Assembly (NCBI GenBank): GCA_009929525.1
Contig: SAAH01000033.1
Coordinates: 1 to 35,349 of the forward strand
Source of the DNA: Clostridia bacterium
Lineage (GTDB): Bacteria > Bacillota > Clostridia > Lachnospirales > Lachnospiraceae
Direction: 5' to 3'
DNA: 35,349 bases
Every line of letters begins with the position of its first letter. The first letter of the stretch is position 1. The notes under the pieces were generated by a model. That model saw only the letters and a program-made list of their open reading frames with translations, made no database searches and had not been told where the DNA came from. Below, piece after piece: positions 9,084 through 17,283 of this stretch. Position numbers and translations under genes: made by a program.

Positions 9084-9156
9084 TGTCTCACTTTTTGCAC
9101 CTTTACTATTGATTTTACAAAAAAAAGTTACTATAATCGGTTGTAAAAGTGAGACA
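9084..9156. promoter_or_regulatory. Candidate operator: 12-bp inverted repeat around a promoter
   Basis: TGTCTCACTTTT at 9084-9095 is repeated as its exact reverse complement at 9145-9156. Between the arms lies TTGATT (9109-9114), a 17-bp spacer and TATAAT (9132-9137), a good forward promoter. The layout suggests binding sites for the XRE protein encoded just left, giving autoregulation and control of rightward transcription. Confidence 0.6.
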
Positions 9157-9178
9157 CGCAAAAGAAAAGGAGTATGAG

Positions 9179-9287
9179 ATGCAAAAGCATATGGCTTCCA
9201 AAGAACAGATGATTTGATGGAGAAGAAATATCGTTTCAGTAAGAAGAGGAAGCAGAACGTAGAAAATCATTGGAAGAGTTGAAGTGA
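9179..9287 (+). pseudogene. Possible decayed small ORF downstream of the operator promoter
   Basis: An AAAAGGAG site precedes an ATG at 9179, but that frame stops after 12 codons. Continuing through shifted frames gives DLMEKKYRFS and then EEEAERRKSLEELK before a stop at 9287, reading like one short charged protein broken by frameshifts. No family is recognised. This could be chance; confidence is low. Confidence 0.25.
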
Positions 9288-9654
9288 GGACACTTTATTG
9301 TGATAAAGTGTTATAGGCAGATTATATTGTTTTTTTAGAGCATTAGTACTAGAATATAGGCAGAGTTTACATACGATAAAAGTAATGAAACATAGGGAAA
9401 TGAGAAAAATGAATTTGACTATGGGCATTTGCACTCCGCTAATATGGAATGCTGTTTTTTAGACAGAAATATTGTGTCCGGCTATACGTTTGGTTGGAAG
9501 GATGCAGGAAAACCAGAGAAGGGTGGTTAACACAAATGAATAGAAGAGGCAAGCTTGACCGACTGATAAATTTTTCTTTTCACAGAGTATTCTTCCAAAG
9601 GCACAGGCTTCCTTTGGCACTCAATATGACGAGATTCAAAGGAGGAAAATTGTA
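9288..9654. other. Intergenic stretch before the hybrid kinase gene
   Basis: No convincing gene. It holds an 8-bp hairpin (9291-9298 with 9303-9310), two copies of TATAGGCAGA (9312 and 9355), and at its right end the AAAGGAGG ribosome site for the kinase. A 68-codon open frame at 9449-9655 has no typical protein features and is treated as chance. Confidence 0.5.
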
Positions 9655-12600
9655 ATGAATGCAGAAAATAATAAATTTCATGATTATGAGTTCATACTGA
9701 ATCAGGTACCCTGTGGTATTGGTATCTTTGAGATAGAAAGTAGTATGCCTGTTTTTCTGAACGATGCATACTTTGATATTATTGGGTATTCGAGGGAAGA
9801 ATATGCTGCCATCCAGAGGGAACAAGCTGAGAAATTAGTCTATTCTCCCGATATGCCAATCTCTATACAAAGTAGAGCAGATTTTCGTAATCATGGGAAT
9901 GAAAAAGAATACGAATATCGGATTGTCCGTAAAGATGGCAGTATCCGATGGGTCAAACTGAACCTTGAAGAAATTGTGATTGAACAGAAAAAGTATGCAT
10001 TTGCTTCTTTTAGTGATTTTACTGCGGAAAAAGAGACCTATACCAGACTCAATACAATCTCTGAAAATATAGACAGCAGTATCTCCATGTTCCAGGTGAC
10101 AAGCAGAGGAGAGGAATTGATCTATGCAAATCCTACCTTCTATCATATTATTGGGATTGAACCAGAGCAGTACAGGGAAAATGCACTTGCCTTTGACCGT
10201 TCATTTGTTTCAGAAGAAGACTATGAGCGTGTCAAAACAATGGTAAAGGATGTCATTGTTACTGGCCAGCCAGGTGTGTTGGAACATCGCTTTTGCAGAC
10301 CGGATGGCAGTGTCTTATGGGTTAGCAGACGTTGCTGTGCAATCAAGCAGGAACGGCCAGATAGCTATCTTCTCATATCTGTAGTGACAGATATTACAGA
10401 GCAAAAATTAGCATCACTGAGAAGTCAGATCGAAAAGCAAAGATTTCAGTTAGTAATCAATGAATTGAATGCTGCTGTGTTTGAGTGGAATTTTCAGGAT
10501 GGCAGTTTCTATTCTTCCGAAGCATACCAGAAATATGCAATTAGTGCAGTCAGTCAGGAAGATATTTTGAGCAACCGAGGGCCTATAGACCTGGTACATG
10601 TGGATGACCAGGAAATGCTGCAGCAGTTCTTTATGGAAACAGATTCTGGAAAAGATAAAGCGGAGATAACCATGCGTCTTAAAATGACGGATGGAAGTTT
10701 CCACTGGTGTCGTATGATTGGATTATTCTTTAAAGATGAGAAAGGAAATCCAGAGAGAACCATAGGTATGATACTGGATATCAATGAAGAACGGGAGCGT
10801 AGTTTCATGCTCAGCACTCTGCTGAATGGTTTGCCGGGAGGAGTTGCTATCTTCAAATACGGCAAGAGGCTGGAGTGCCAGTATTACAGTGACGGTTTTG
10901 CAAAACTGTCAGGCAGGACAAGAGTTGAAATAGATGAATTGTTGGAAACAGACAGACTATTTGATGAGGTAATTGCACCTTCGGACTTAGAGCAGTTTCA
11001 GAAAAAAGTAAAGGATGCCGTAACCATTGGCGCACCAATTAACACGACATACCGCTACATCATGAAGGACAGAGAGATTGGCTGGTTACATATTTCCGCT
11101 TCGAAACTTCGTGAGGAAGACGGAGCCCCTGTTTATTATTGCATTTTCACTAATCCAACGGATGAAACAGCACTGTATAGAAGTATTGCAGAAGATTCCC
11201 CAGGGGGCGTATTTATTGCGGAACGGAAAAATCGAAGAATTCTGTATATGAATGAGCGTATGGGAAAACTGTTCCATGTGCCACAGAGAAGACTAAAGCA
11301 ACGAATGGACAACTACGATCCGCTTCCCAAGAAATATGAAGTGCTGGAAATGGAAGATATTCTGGCATTAAAAAAGGATGCTTATACAGAGTTTCATGTG
11401 GTGTGGGATGACAGGCTGCATTTGATTATCAATGCAAAGGCTCTGGATTGGAATGGCATAGATGCTTACATCCTGTATTTTACAGATGAGACAGCTGAAT
11501 ATGAGCACCAGCTGCAACAGCAGAAATTGATTGATGGGGTTCCAGGCGGTATAGGGATTTACGAAATAATTAAGGGACAAGCTTCTTTAGTGTATTTGAA
11601 TGATGCATACTATAGACTTTTAGGACAAAGCAGGGAAGATAGAAAACAGTTTCTGGGAACCAATGTACTGGAAGCTGTTCATCCAGATGATAAATCAAAA
11701 TTCATCACAGCTATCAATGAAATCATGAGTGGTGTCGATCATGTCAATGTTTTGCACCGTGTCCGAAATAATAAGGGTGAATGGATTTGGCTGAACCATG
11801 CTGCTTCTGTCGCAGAACGGAAAGATGATTATGCGAAACTGTATGTTTCTTATACCGACTGCAATGAAATCATGCAGGCACAGCAGGAAATGCAGAATTA
11901 CAGGATTAAGTTGGATGCAGCTCTAAACAGCACTCATGTTATGGAGTGGGAATATGACTTCAAGAGAAAGACGATAACAGATTCCGGTGCTCTTGGTACG
12001 ACCTATCATATGCCGAAGGTAATCGAAAATGTGCTTGATATCTTCCTGGAAGGTGATAATGTCGGCTTGATCTGTGCGGAAAGCGTTGAGGATTTCAGAT
12101 GGTTATTCGAACATTGTGATGAAGGTAAGCGTATTCAAAAGGATATTCATTGTAAAGCACCTGATGGAAAACGGCTTGTTTGGCAGAGAGTAGTATATAC
12201 GCCTATTTTCGATAAAGATGGGAAATGTGTTGAGATGGTAGGAACTGCCGTTGATATTACAGAGCAGAAGGAACGGGAGCAGCACTATGAAGAACAGCTC
12301 CGATTGGCGAAAATAGCAGCACAGGAGGCTCTTGCCACAGCAACGTATAACCTGACAAAAAATATGGTGACAGAAGCTTACAGCCCAAGACCGGAACTTA
12401 TGGACATCATGAGAAATACGGATGTTGATACGATGCTGAAAAATATACGGCAGAATACAATCAGCAGGGAAGAGGAAGAACGGTTCACACCTGTGTATGA
12501 TGCGGCTGCTATGATGAAAACATTTTCTGAAGGAACTTCACATATCGAGATCCGCCATCACTTGAATACCAGTACGGAGTGGGTGCAGAGTACATTTGAT

Positions 12601-14286
12601 ATCATCCAGAACCCGTTTACAAAAGATTTGGAAGCGGTAGCAACTTTACGTGATATATCTGATGCTGTCAGGGCAGAACTGGTCGTGAATCGGTTGTTGA
12701 TGTTGGATTATGAGTCTATTATGACGATTGATAAGAAAACAGGCATTGTCCGAACATTTCGGAATGCACAAGCAGATACGGTGATGCAGGATATGTTCAG
12801 TATGCTTGAGTCACAGGAAGATGTTGCCCTGGGTGTGGAAAAATTTTACAGGAAATATAGCATTCCAGAGGATAGGGAGCGTGCAATTCAGGAAAACAGC
12901 CCTGCTCATGTTTTAGCAGAATTGGAAAATGAACCGGTTCATATGAGTCTTTTTACTTTGCAGACGAGTGAAAAGAGGACACACAAACGTGTCATATATG
13001 CGTATCTGGATGAAAGTAAGGAAATCATACTCTGTGCTGTTCAGGATGTTACAAATACATATGAGCAGGAAGAAAAGCAGCGCAGGGAACTTACCCAGGC
13101 ACTGAAAACAGCGGAATATGCCAATCAGTCCAAAAGAGATTTCCTTGCCAGAATGAGCCATGATATGCGTACACCAATGAACGGGATTATTGGTGTGGCA
13201 GATTTGTCGCTACAGGAGACCGACCCGCAGACTCTCCGGGATAATATGTACAAAATTAAGGAGTCCGGCGGCTATCTGCTCAGCCTGATTAATGATACGC
13301 TTGACTTTCAGAAAATTGAAAGCGGCAAACTGATTTTAAATACACAGATTGTTGCTGTAGCACCTATTTTCCAAAATGTGATTGAAATGATAAAACCTGC
13401 AGCGGAAGATAAAGGCGTTATTTTTGAAGTCATCAATCACAACGCAGAGATGAATTGGTATGTTCGCATTGACCCGGTTCGTATACAGCAGATTATTTTT
13501 AATTTATTGTCCAATGCAGTCAAATTCACACGAAGCAGTGGCATTGTACGGATGGAGATTTGGAATTTGTCCAGGGAGGGCATGATTTCTCATAACTGCA
13601 TCAAGATTTCAGATACGGGAATTGGTATGAGCGAAGGATTTATCCAAAATGGATTATACAAACCTTTCTCGCAGGAGAGAAGTAAGGTATCCACACAATA
13701 TGCTGGTTCGGGATTGGGACTGTCAATCGTGCACAGCCTTGTAGAGATGATGGGCGGACGGATGGAGGTTGAAAGCCAAAAAGGAGTAGGGACTACGTTT
13801 ACCCTGTATCTGGATTTTGAGAGAGTGGATGAAGAGGAAGCAAAACAAGTAATCGACATGGAAAAGAGCAAGGAATTTGTTTTGACCGAAGAACTCTCGG
13901 GAAAGAACATTCTCTTAGTAGAAGACCATCCATTGAATGCGCAGATTGCCATTAAGCTGCTGGAAAAAGCAGGCTGTCATGTGACCTGGATGGATAATGG
14001 TGAAAAAGGAGTGCAGAAATTCAACGCTTCTGCAACAGGTGAATATGATGCCGTGTTAATGGACATCCGTATGCCTGTGATGAACGGATTGGAAGCAGCT
14101 ACGGCAATCAGACAATTAGAGCGTGAAGATGCTGCCCGGACTCCAATCATAGCAATGACTGCAAATGCTTACGATGAAGATGTGGAAAAATCACTTGCAG
14201 CAGGAATGAATGCACATCTGGTCAAACCGATCAACCCGACAATACTATACGAAACCCTGGTCAGGTTTTTAGATTCAAAGAACTAG
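9655..14286 (+). CDS. Multi-PAS hybrid sensor histidine kinase with receiver domain
   Basis: 1,543 aa, no signal peptide or membrane segment, so a cytoplasmic sensor. About nine PAS-like domains occupy residues ~10-1138; several end with the typical D-I-T/N-E motif (DITEQK ~247, DINEER ~375, DITEQK ~868). Two begin with GLPGG or GVPGG. Then HisKA with phospho-acceptor H1169 (MSHDMRTPMNG) and HATPase_c with N-box N1283/N1287, DTGIGM at 1320 and GSGLGLS at 1351. The C-terminal receiver (~1419-1543) has acidic VEDH and phospho-acceptor D1470 in LMDIRMP. No DNA-binding output is fused, so signalling should pass through an Hpt protein; an Hpt-like ORF follows but is frameshifted. The start is set by AAAGGAGG. 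The signal is unknown. It is cargo of the element. Confidence 0.9.
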   Translation: MNAENNKFHDYEFILNQVPCGIGIFEIESSMPVFLNDAYFDIIGYSREEYAAIQREQAEKLVYSPDMPISIQSRADFRNHGNEKEYEYRIVRKDGSIRWVKLNLEEIVIEQKKYAFASFSDFTAEKETYTRLNTISENIDSSISMFQVTSRGEELIYANPTFYHIIGIEPEQYRENALAFDRSFVSEEDYERVKTMVKDVIVTGQPGVLEHRFCRPDGSVLWVSRRCCAIKQERPDSYLLISVVTDITEQKLASLRSQIEKQRFQLVINELNAAVFEWNFQDGSFYSSEAYQKYAISAVSQEDILSNRGPIDLVHVDDQEMLQQFFMETDSGKDKAEITMRLKMTDGSFHWCRMIGLFFKDEKGNPERTIGMILDINEERERSFMLSTLLNGLPGGVAIFKYGKRLECQYYSDGFAKLSGRTRVEIDELLETDRLFDEVIAPSDLEQFQKKVKDAVTIGAPINTTYRYIMKDREIGWLHISASKLREEDGAPVYYCIFTNPTDETALYRSIAEDSPGGVFIAERKNRRILYMNERMGKLFHVPQRRLKQRMDNYDPLPKKYEVLEMEDILALKKDAYTEFHVVWDDRLHLIINAKALDWNGIDAYILYFTDETAEYEHQLQQQKLIDGVPGGIGIYEIIKGQASLVYLNDAYYRLLGQSREDRKQFLGTNVLEAVHPDDKSKFITAINEIMSGVDHVNVLHRVRNNKGEWIWLNHAASVAERKDDYAKLYVSYTDCNEIMQAQQEMQNYRIKLDAALNSTHVMEWEYDFKRKTITDSGALGTTYHMPKVIENVLDIFLEGDNVGLICAESVEDFRWLFEHCDEGKRIQKDIHCKAPDGKRLVWQRVVYTPIFDKDGKCVEMVGTAVDITEQKEREQHYEEQLRLAKIAAQEALATATYNLTKNMVTEAYSPRPELMDIMRNTDVDTMLKNIRQNTISREEEERFTPVYDAAAMMKTFSEGTSHIEIRHHLNTSTEWVQSTFDIIQNPFTKDLEAVATLRDISDAVRAELVVNRLLMLDYESIMTIDKKTGIVRTFRNAQADTVMQDMFSMLESQEDVALGVEKFYRKYSIPEDRERAIQENSPAHVLAELENEPVHMSLFTLQTSEKRTHKRVIYAYLDESKEIILCAVQDVTNTYEQEEKQRRELTQALKTAEYANQSKRDFLARMSHDMRTPMNGIIGVADLSLQETDPQTLRDNMYKIKESGGYLLSLINDTLDFQKIESGKLILNTQIVAVAPIFQNVIEMIKPAAEDKGVIFEVINHNAEMNWYVRIDPVRIQQIIFNLLSNAVKFTRSSGIVRMEIWNLSREGMISHNCIKISDTGIGMSEGFIQNGLYKPFSQERSKVSTQYAGSGLGLSIVHSLVEMMGGRMEVESQKGVGTTFTLYLDFERVDEEEAKQVIDMEKSKEFVLTEELSGKNILLVEDHPLNAQIAIKLLEKAGCHVTWMDNGEKGVQKFNASATGEYDAVLMDIRMPVMNGLEAATAIRQLEREDAARTPIIAMTANAYDEDVEKSLAAGMNAHLVKPINPTILYETLVRFLDSKN

Positions 14287-14322
14287 ACAGTAGGGTGTAC
14301 ATGAGACAAGGAGGTTGATTAG

Positions 14323-14699
14323 ATGGATGTTGAGGAACTATTTCGTATGAGCTTTGTTGTGGCAGAAGGCTTAGAAAATTTTGGCGGCAGTCCGGAGGCC
14401 TATGATAGATATATTGATAAATTCCTAAAGTATGACTTTTATAAAGATATTAAAAGAAATCTCGATATGAAGGACTGGAAAAGGCAAAGGAATTGGCTCA
14501 TAGATATGGTATTCTGGTCACGTATCTTGCATTGCCTGATTTCAAATTAAAGCTGGATGTCATGGAAACAAAGATAGAGGAAAAAGATGTGGAAGGAATA
14601 GAGGAGATACTTTCTTACATAGACAGGAGATTAAGAAAAATGCGTGCTGTCATGAATGTGGGACAGATATCCACACAGGTGGAAGGAATCGACTTTTAG
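14323..14699 (+). pseudogene. Hpt-like phosphotransfer protein, frameshifted
   Basis: The ATG at 14323 has an AAGGAGG site. The first frame (75 codons) gives FGGSPEAYDRYIDKFL and NLDMKDW, typical of the first Hpt helices. It then shifts at ~14476-14480, where GACTGGAAAAGG lacks one base compared with the expected reading. Restoring one G would read KDWEKAKELAHRYG and continue in the second open frame to 14699 with EEKDVEGIEEIL and a C-terminal helix. The His in ELAHRYG sits where an Hpt phospho-His would be. It directly follows the hybrid kinase, so it was probably that kinase's partner. The indel may be real decay or a sequencing error. Confidence 0.7.
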
Positions 14700-14758
14700 C
14701 TGACTAGCATAACACAAATGCAGATGTGGCAGAGAATTAAAAAATAGATATTCAGGGT

Positions 14759-14798
14759 AAACGGTGTTGGAGAAAATAATTTCTGGACACCGTTTTAT
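14759..14798 (+). terminator. Rho-independent terminator after the kinase/Hpt genes
   Basis: Arms AAACGGTGT (14759-14767) and ACACCGTTT (14787-14795) flank a 19-nt loop and lead into TTTTATT. A similar AAACGGTGCC hairpin ends the XRE gene at 17192. Confidence 0.75.
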
Positions 14799-14880
14799 TC
14801 GTTCAGGTGAGTGATGATTTTCTGGTTCTGGAGGTATTTTTGTACTCACGCTTAAAAATATTAAAAATTACACAATAATG

Positions 14881-14950
14881 TTGAAAAAGGAAATATAACG
14901 TGATAATATTGATAAAGACACAAAAGAATTGAAAAAAGAAATATTATGTG
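14881..14950 (+). promoter_or_regulatory. AbiE operon promoter with 22-bp direct repeats
   Basis: Two 22-bp direct repeats, 14881-14902 and 14929-14950, match at 19 positions (TTGAAAAA, then GAAATAT, then GTG) with start points 48 bp apart. The first overlaps a -35 (TTGAAA, 14881), a 17-bp spacer and a -10 (TAATAT, 14904). AbiEi-type antitoxins are known to repress their own promoter by binding repeats, so these are likely operators. Confidence 0.55.
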
Positions 14951-14979
14951 TTTTTTAAAATATAAAGAGGTGGGATGAC

Positions 14980-15741
14980 ATGAAATATTATGAAGAACTA
15001 CTGGACATAGGATGTTTCTCCGGAGAAGATGTAGCCCAGTTAACTGGTTCCGTAGCAGCAGCTAATTCATTGTTATACGATTACCAGAAAAAAGGGTATA
15101 TAGAACGTGTGAAAAGAAATCTGTATGCTACCATCAGTTTGGAGACGAAACAGCCTGTTATGTCAAGATATGAGATCGGAAGCAGGCTGTTTGCTGATGC
15201 ATGCATATCCCACCACAGTGCCTTTGAAGTGTATGGCTATGGAAATCAGGTGTTTTATGAATGCTATGTGGCAACAGAGAGTCGGTTTTCAGATTTTGAG
15301 TACGACGGAGTCACTTATCACCGAGTGGAAAGGAAACCGAAGATCCAGATAGCACGGGTTGGAAATGTAACCGTGACAAGTTTAGAACAGACAGCCGTAG
15401 ATAGCATACGTGATTATGAGAAAGTTGCCGGATTGGAAGAAATAATCCGTTGCCTGATGCTTGTACCAGGGTTTAAGGAGAAAGAAATACTTAAGTGCTT
15501 AGAACAGAATAATAACGGATTTTTATATCAGAAGTGCGGGTATTTATTCGAAGAACTGCAGCAAGATTTTAAATTTTCAAAAGAATTTTATGATGAGTGC
15601 CAAAAACATCGTCCGACCACAAGACGATATCTGATGAAGGATGCCAAAGAAAATGTATGGAATGAAAGATGGGGGATATATACGCCCCCTTCCATAAAGA
15701 AACTAACAGATAAAGGGGTAAGCGATTATGATGCAATTTAA
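14980..15741 (+). CDS. AbiEi-family antitoxin (type IV toxin-antitoxin)
   Basis: A 253-aa protein with an N-terminal winged-helix domain: GEDVAQLTGS, a recognition helix, then KKGYIERVKRNLYA. An AbiEi middle domain follows with ISHHSAFEVYGY, a hallmark of the family, and SLEQTAVDSI further on. AbiEi members are transcriptional autorepressors and antitoxins that counter the AbiEii nucleotidyltransferase. An AGAGGTGGGATG ribosome site precedes the ATG. The 3' end overlaps the abiEii-like gene by 14 nt, so they form an operon. In an element it may stabilise inheritance or abort phage infection. Confidence 0.88.
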   Translation: MKYYEELLDIGCFSGEDVAQLTGSVAAANSLLYDYQKKGYIERVKRNLYATISLETKQPVMSRYEIGSRLFADACISHHSAFEVYGYGNQVFYECYVATESRFSDFEYDGVTYHRVERKPKIQIARVGNVTVTSLEQTAVDSIRDYEKVAGLEEIIRCLMLVPGFKEKEILKCLEQNNNGFLYQKCGYLFEELQQDFKFSKEFYDECQKHRPTTRRYLMKDAKENVWNERWGIYTPPSIKKLTDKGVSDYDAI

Positions 15742-16699
15742 CCGAATGACACTTGGAAGAACAGCAAAGGAACTTGGATTTGTAAGGGATACACTGGAAA
15801 AGGTATGCCGTCTGGCAGATGTATTAAAGTTTATGGAAGCAGATGAAATCATATCGGACAGCCTTGCACTGAAAGGAGGGACAGCAATCAATCTGACTAT
15901 TTTTGATTTGCCCCGGTTATCGGTTGACATCGACCTTGACTATTCGAAAGATGTAGAACGTGAGAGAATGCTGCAGGAAAGAGAAGATATCACAAATAGA
16001 ATCTCAAAGTATATGACAGCTAATGGATATACACTTAGTACGAAATCAAAGAATTATCATGCTTTGGATTCCTTTGTTTATGAGTATATCAATGCAGGAG
16101 GGGGAAGAGATAATCTAAAGATTGAAATAAATTATATGCTCCGTTGTCATGTACTGCCTGTGGCAAAAAGAAGAGTCAGACTTCCTTGGGAAGATGGCGA
16201 GATTTCTGTTCTCAGTGTAGCACCATTGGAGATTTTTGCATCAAAGACAGTGGCACTGCTTTCCAGAACAGCACCAAGAGATTTATATGATATGCATAAT
16301 ATGGTACGGTATGGACTTTTTGATGAAGAGGAGCAGGTATTGCTTCGGAAGTGTGCAGTGTATTACAGTGCGATTGGTTCTGAGACACCGCCAGTTCAGT
16401 TTGAACTTTCCAACATTGGGAAAATCTCATCCCAGAAAATCAAAACAGATTTATACCCTGTGTTAAGGAGAGGGGAACGGTTTGAGCTGGAAGCAGTCCA
16501 AAAAGAAGTCCGTGATTATCTGGCAGATATACTAATTGCGACAAAAGAAGAAATGACCTTTTGGGAGGAATTCAGGAACGGAAACTATTGCCCTGAATTG
16601 ATTTTCAAAGAAATGCAAGAAATGGTGAACATACAAAGGCACCCTATGGCATTGTGGAAATGTCAAAAGAATAGAAAATCAGAGGGAAACCACCTGTAA
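15728..16699 (+). CDS. AbiEii/AbiGii-family nucleotidyltransferase toxin
   Basis: A 323-aa toxin of the type IV AbiE system. The nucleotidyltransferase core shows LALKGGTAINL (G50-G51-T52), then RLSVDIDLDY with catalytic acids D67 and D69. The downstream conserved K and PRDLYDMHNM segment follows near residue 175-195. Family members transfer nucleotides to RNA targets such as tRNA and halt growth; the target here is not predictable. Two adjacent ATGs (15728, 15731) follow a GGGG-containing ribosome site. The partner antitoxin lies immediately upstream and overlapping. Confidence 0.88.
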   Translation: MMQFNRMTLGRTAKELGFVRDTLEKVCRLADVLKFMEADEIISDSLALKGGTAINLTIFDLPRLSVDIDLDYSKDVERERMLQEREDITNRISKYMTANGYTLSTKSKNYHALDSFVYEYINAGGGRDNLKIEINYMLRCHVLPVAKRRVRLPWEDGEISVLSVAPLEIFASKTVALLSRTAPRDLYDMHNMVRYGLFDEEEQVLLRKCAVYYSAIGSETPPVQFELSNIGKISSQKIKTDLYPVLRRGERFELEAVQKEVRDYLADILIATKEEMTFWEEFRNGNYCPELIFKEMQEMVNIQRHPMALWKCQKNRKSEGNHL

Positions 16700-16704
16700 A
16701 CTAT

Positions 16705-16749
16705 AGGTCGGCATAACTAAACCAGAGGTCGGTTGAGTATTAAGGTCGG
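16705..16749. repeat. Three direct copies of AGGTCGG upstream of an XRE gene
   Basis: AGGTCGG occurs at 16705-16711, 16726-16732 and 16743-16749 (21- and 17-bp spacing) in the 95-bp gap before the XRE gene. Near-helical spacing suggests protein binding, perhaps autoregulation by that XRE protein. Confidence 0.45.
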
Positions 16750-16793
16750 GTATTGTATTGTGAAATTATCACAAGATAGAAAAGGGGAACAAA

Positions 16794-17192
16794 ATGAAAA
16801 AAGAAACAATGGGTGCGATGATTGCATCAAAACGAAAAGAAATGGAAATGACCCAGCTCGATCTTGCCAACAAGATGGGTGTCACAGATAAGGCAGTCTC
16901 AAAATGGGAGAGGGATTTATCTTATCCGGATGTGAATTCCCTTCCCAAATTAGCGGAAATTTTCGGAATGTCTGTGGATGAACTTATGCAGATCAAGACA
17001 GAGACTTCCCAAAAGGAAAAAGAAAAAACGCTTAGGGAAATCGTGTCACTGATTCTTCGGGCAGTATGCCTTGCCATGGGTGTGGCAGTTGTCGTGTTGT
17101 CTCTAATGGGGGCAATGAGTACGGAGACTTCCGTTCTTATGCTGGGTATTGGAGTTGCATGTGCAGGTGTAAGTCTGCTGAATGGAAAATAG
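16794..17192 (+). CDS. XRE-family regulator with C-terminal membrane segment
   Basis: A 132-aa protein. The HTH_3 domain (residues ~5-65) has MTQLDLANKMGVTDKAVSKWE and SYPDVNSLPKLAEIFGMSVDEL, the common Bacillota XRE type. A charged linker (SQKEKEKTLRE) then leads to two short hydrophobic helices (~86-106 and ~112-129), so the protein is probably membrane-tethered. The ribosome site is AAAGGGG before the ATG. It is followed by a strong hairpin and is convergent with the relaxase gene. The target is unknown; the AGGTCGG repeats upstream are candidates. Confidence 0.8.
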   Translation: MKKETMGAMIASKRKEMEMTQLDLANKMGVTDKAVSKWERDLSYPDVNSLPKLAEIFGMSVDELMQIKTETSQKEKEKTLREIVSLILRAVCLAMGVAVVVLSLMGAMSTETSVLMLGIGVACAGVSLLNGK

Positions 17193-17221
17193 AAAATGCA
17201 AAATAGGTGAATGATAATATG

Positions 17222-17262
17222 AAACGGTGCCTGGATAAAATAATCCATTGGCACCGTTTGCT
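17222..17262 (+). terminator. Hairpin between convergent XRE and relaxase genes
   Basis: A perfect 10-bp stem, AAACGGTGCC (17222-17231) with GGCACCGTTT (17250-17259), and an 18-nt loop. The downstream T-run is short (TTTG), but the A-run on the left arm would supply Us for leftward transcripts, so it may act in both directions. Confidence 0.65.
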
Positions 17263-17283
17263 ATTTAAGGTGTGGAGTTGCTA

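Noticed and set aside
9449-9655. 68-codon open frame before the kinase
   Set aside because: Arg/Leu/Phe-rich without domain features, no ribosome site, and overlaps the ribosome site of the kinase.
16705-16749. CRISPR-like array
   Set aside because: Repeats are only 7 bp with unequal spacing, and no cas genes are present.
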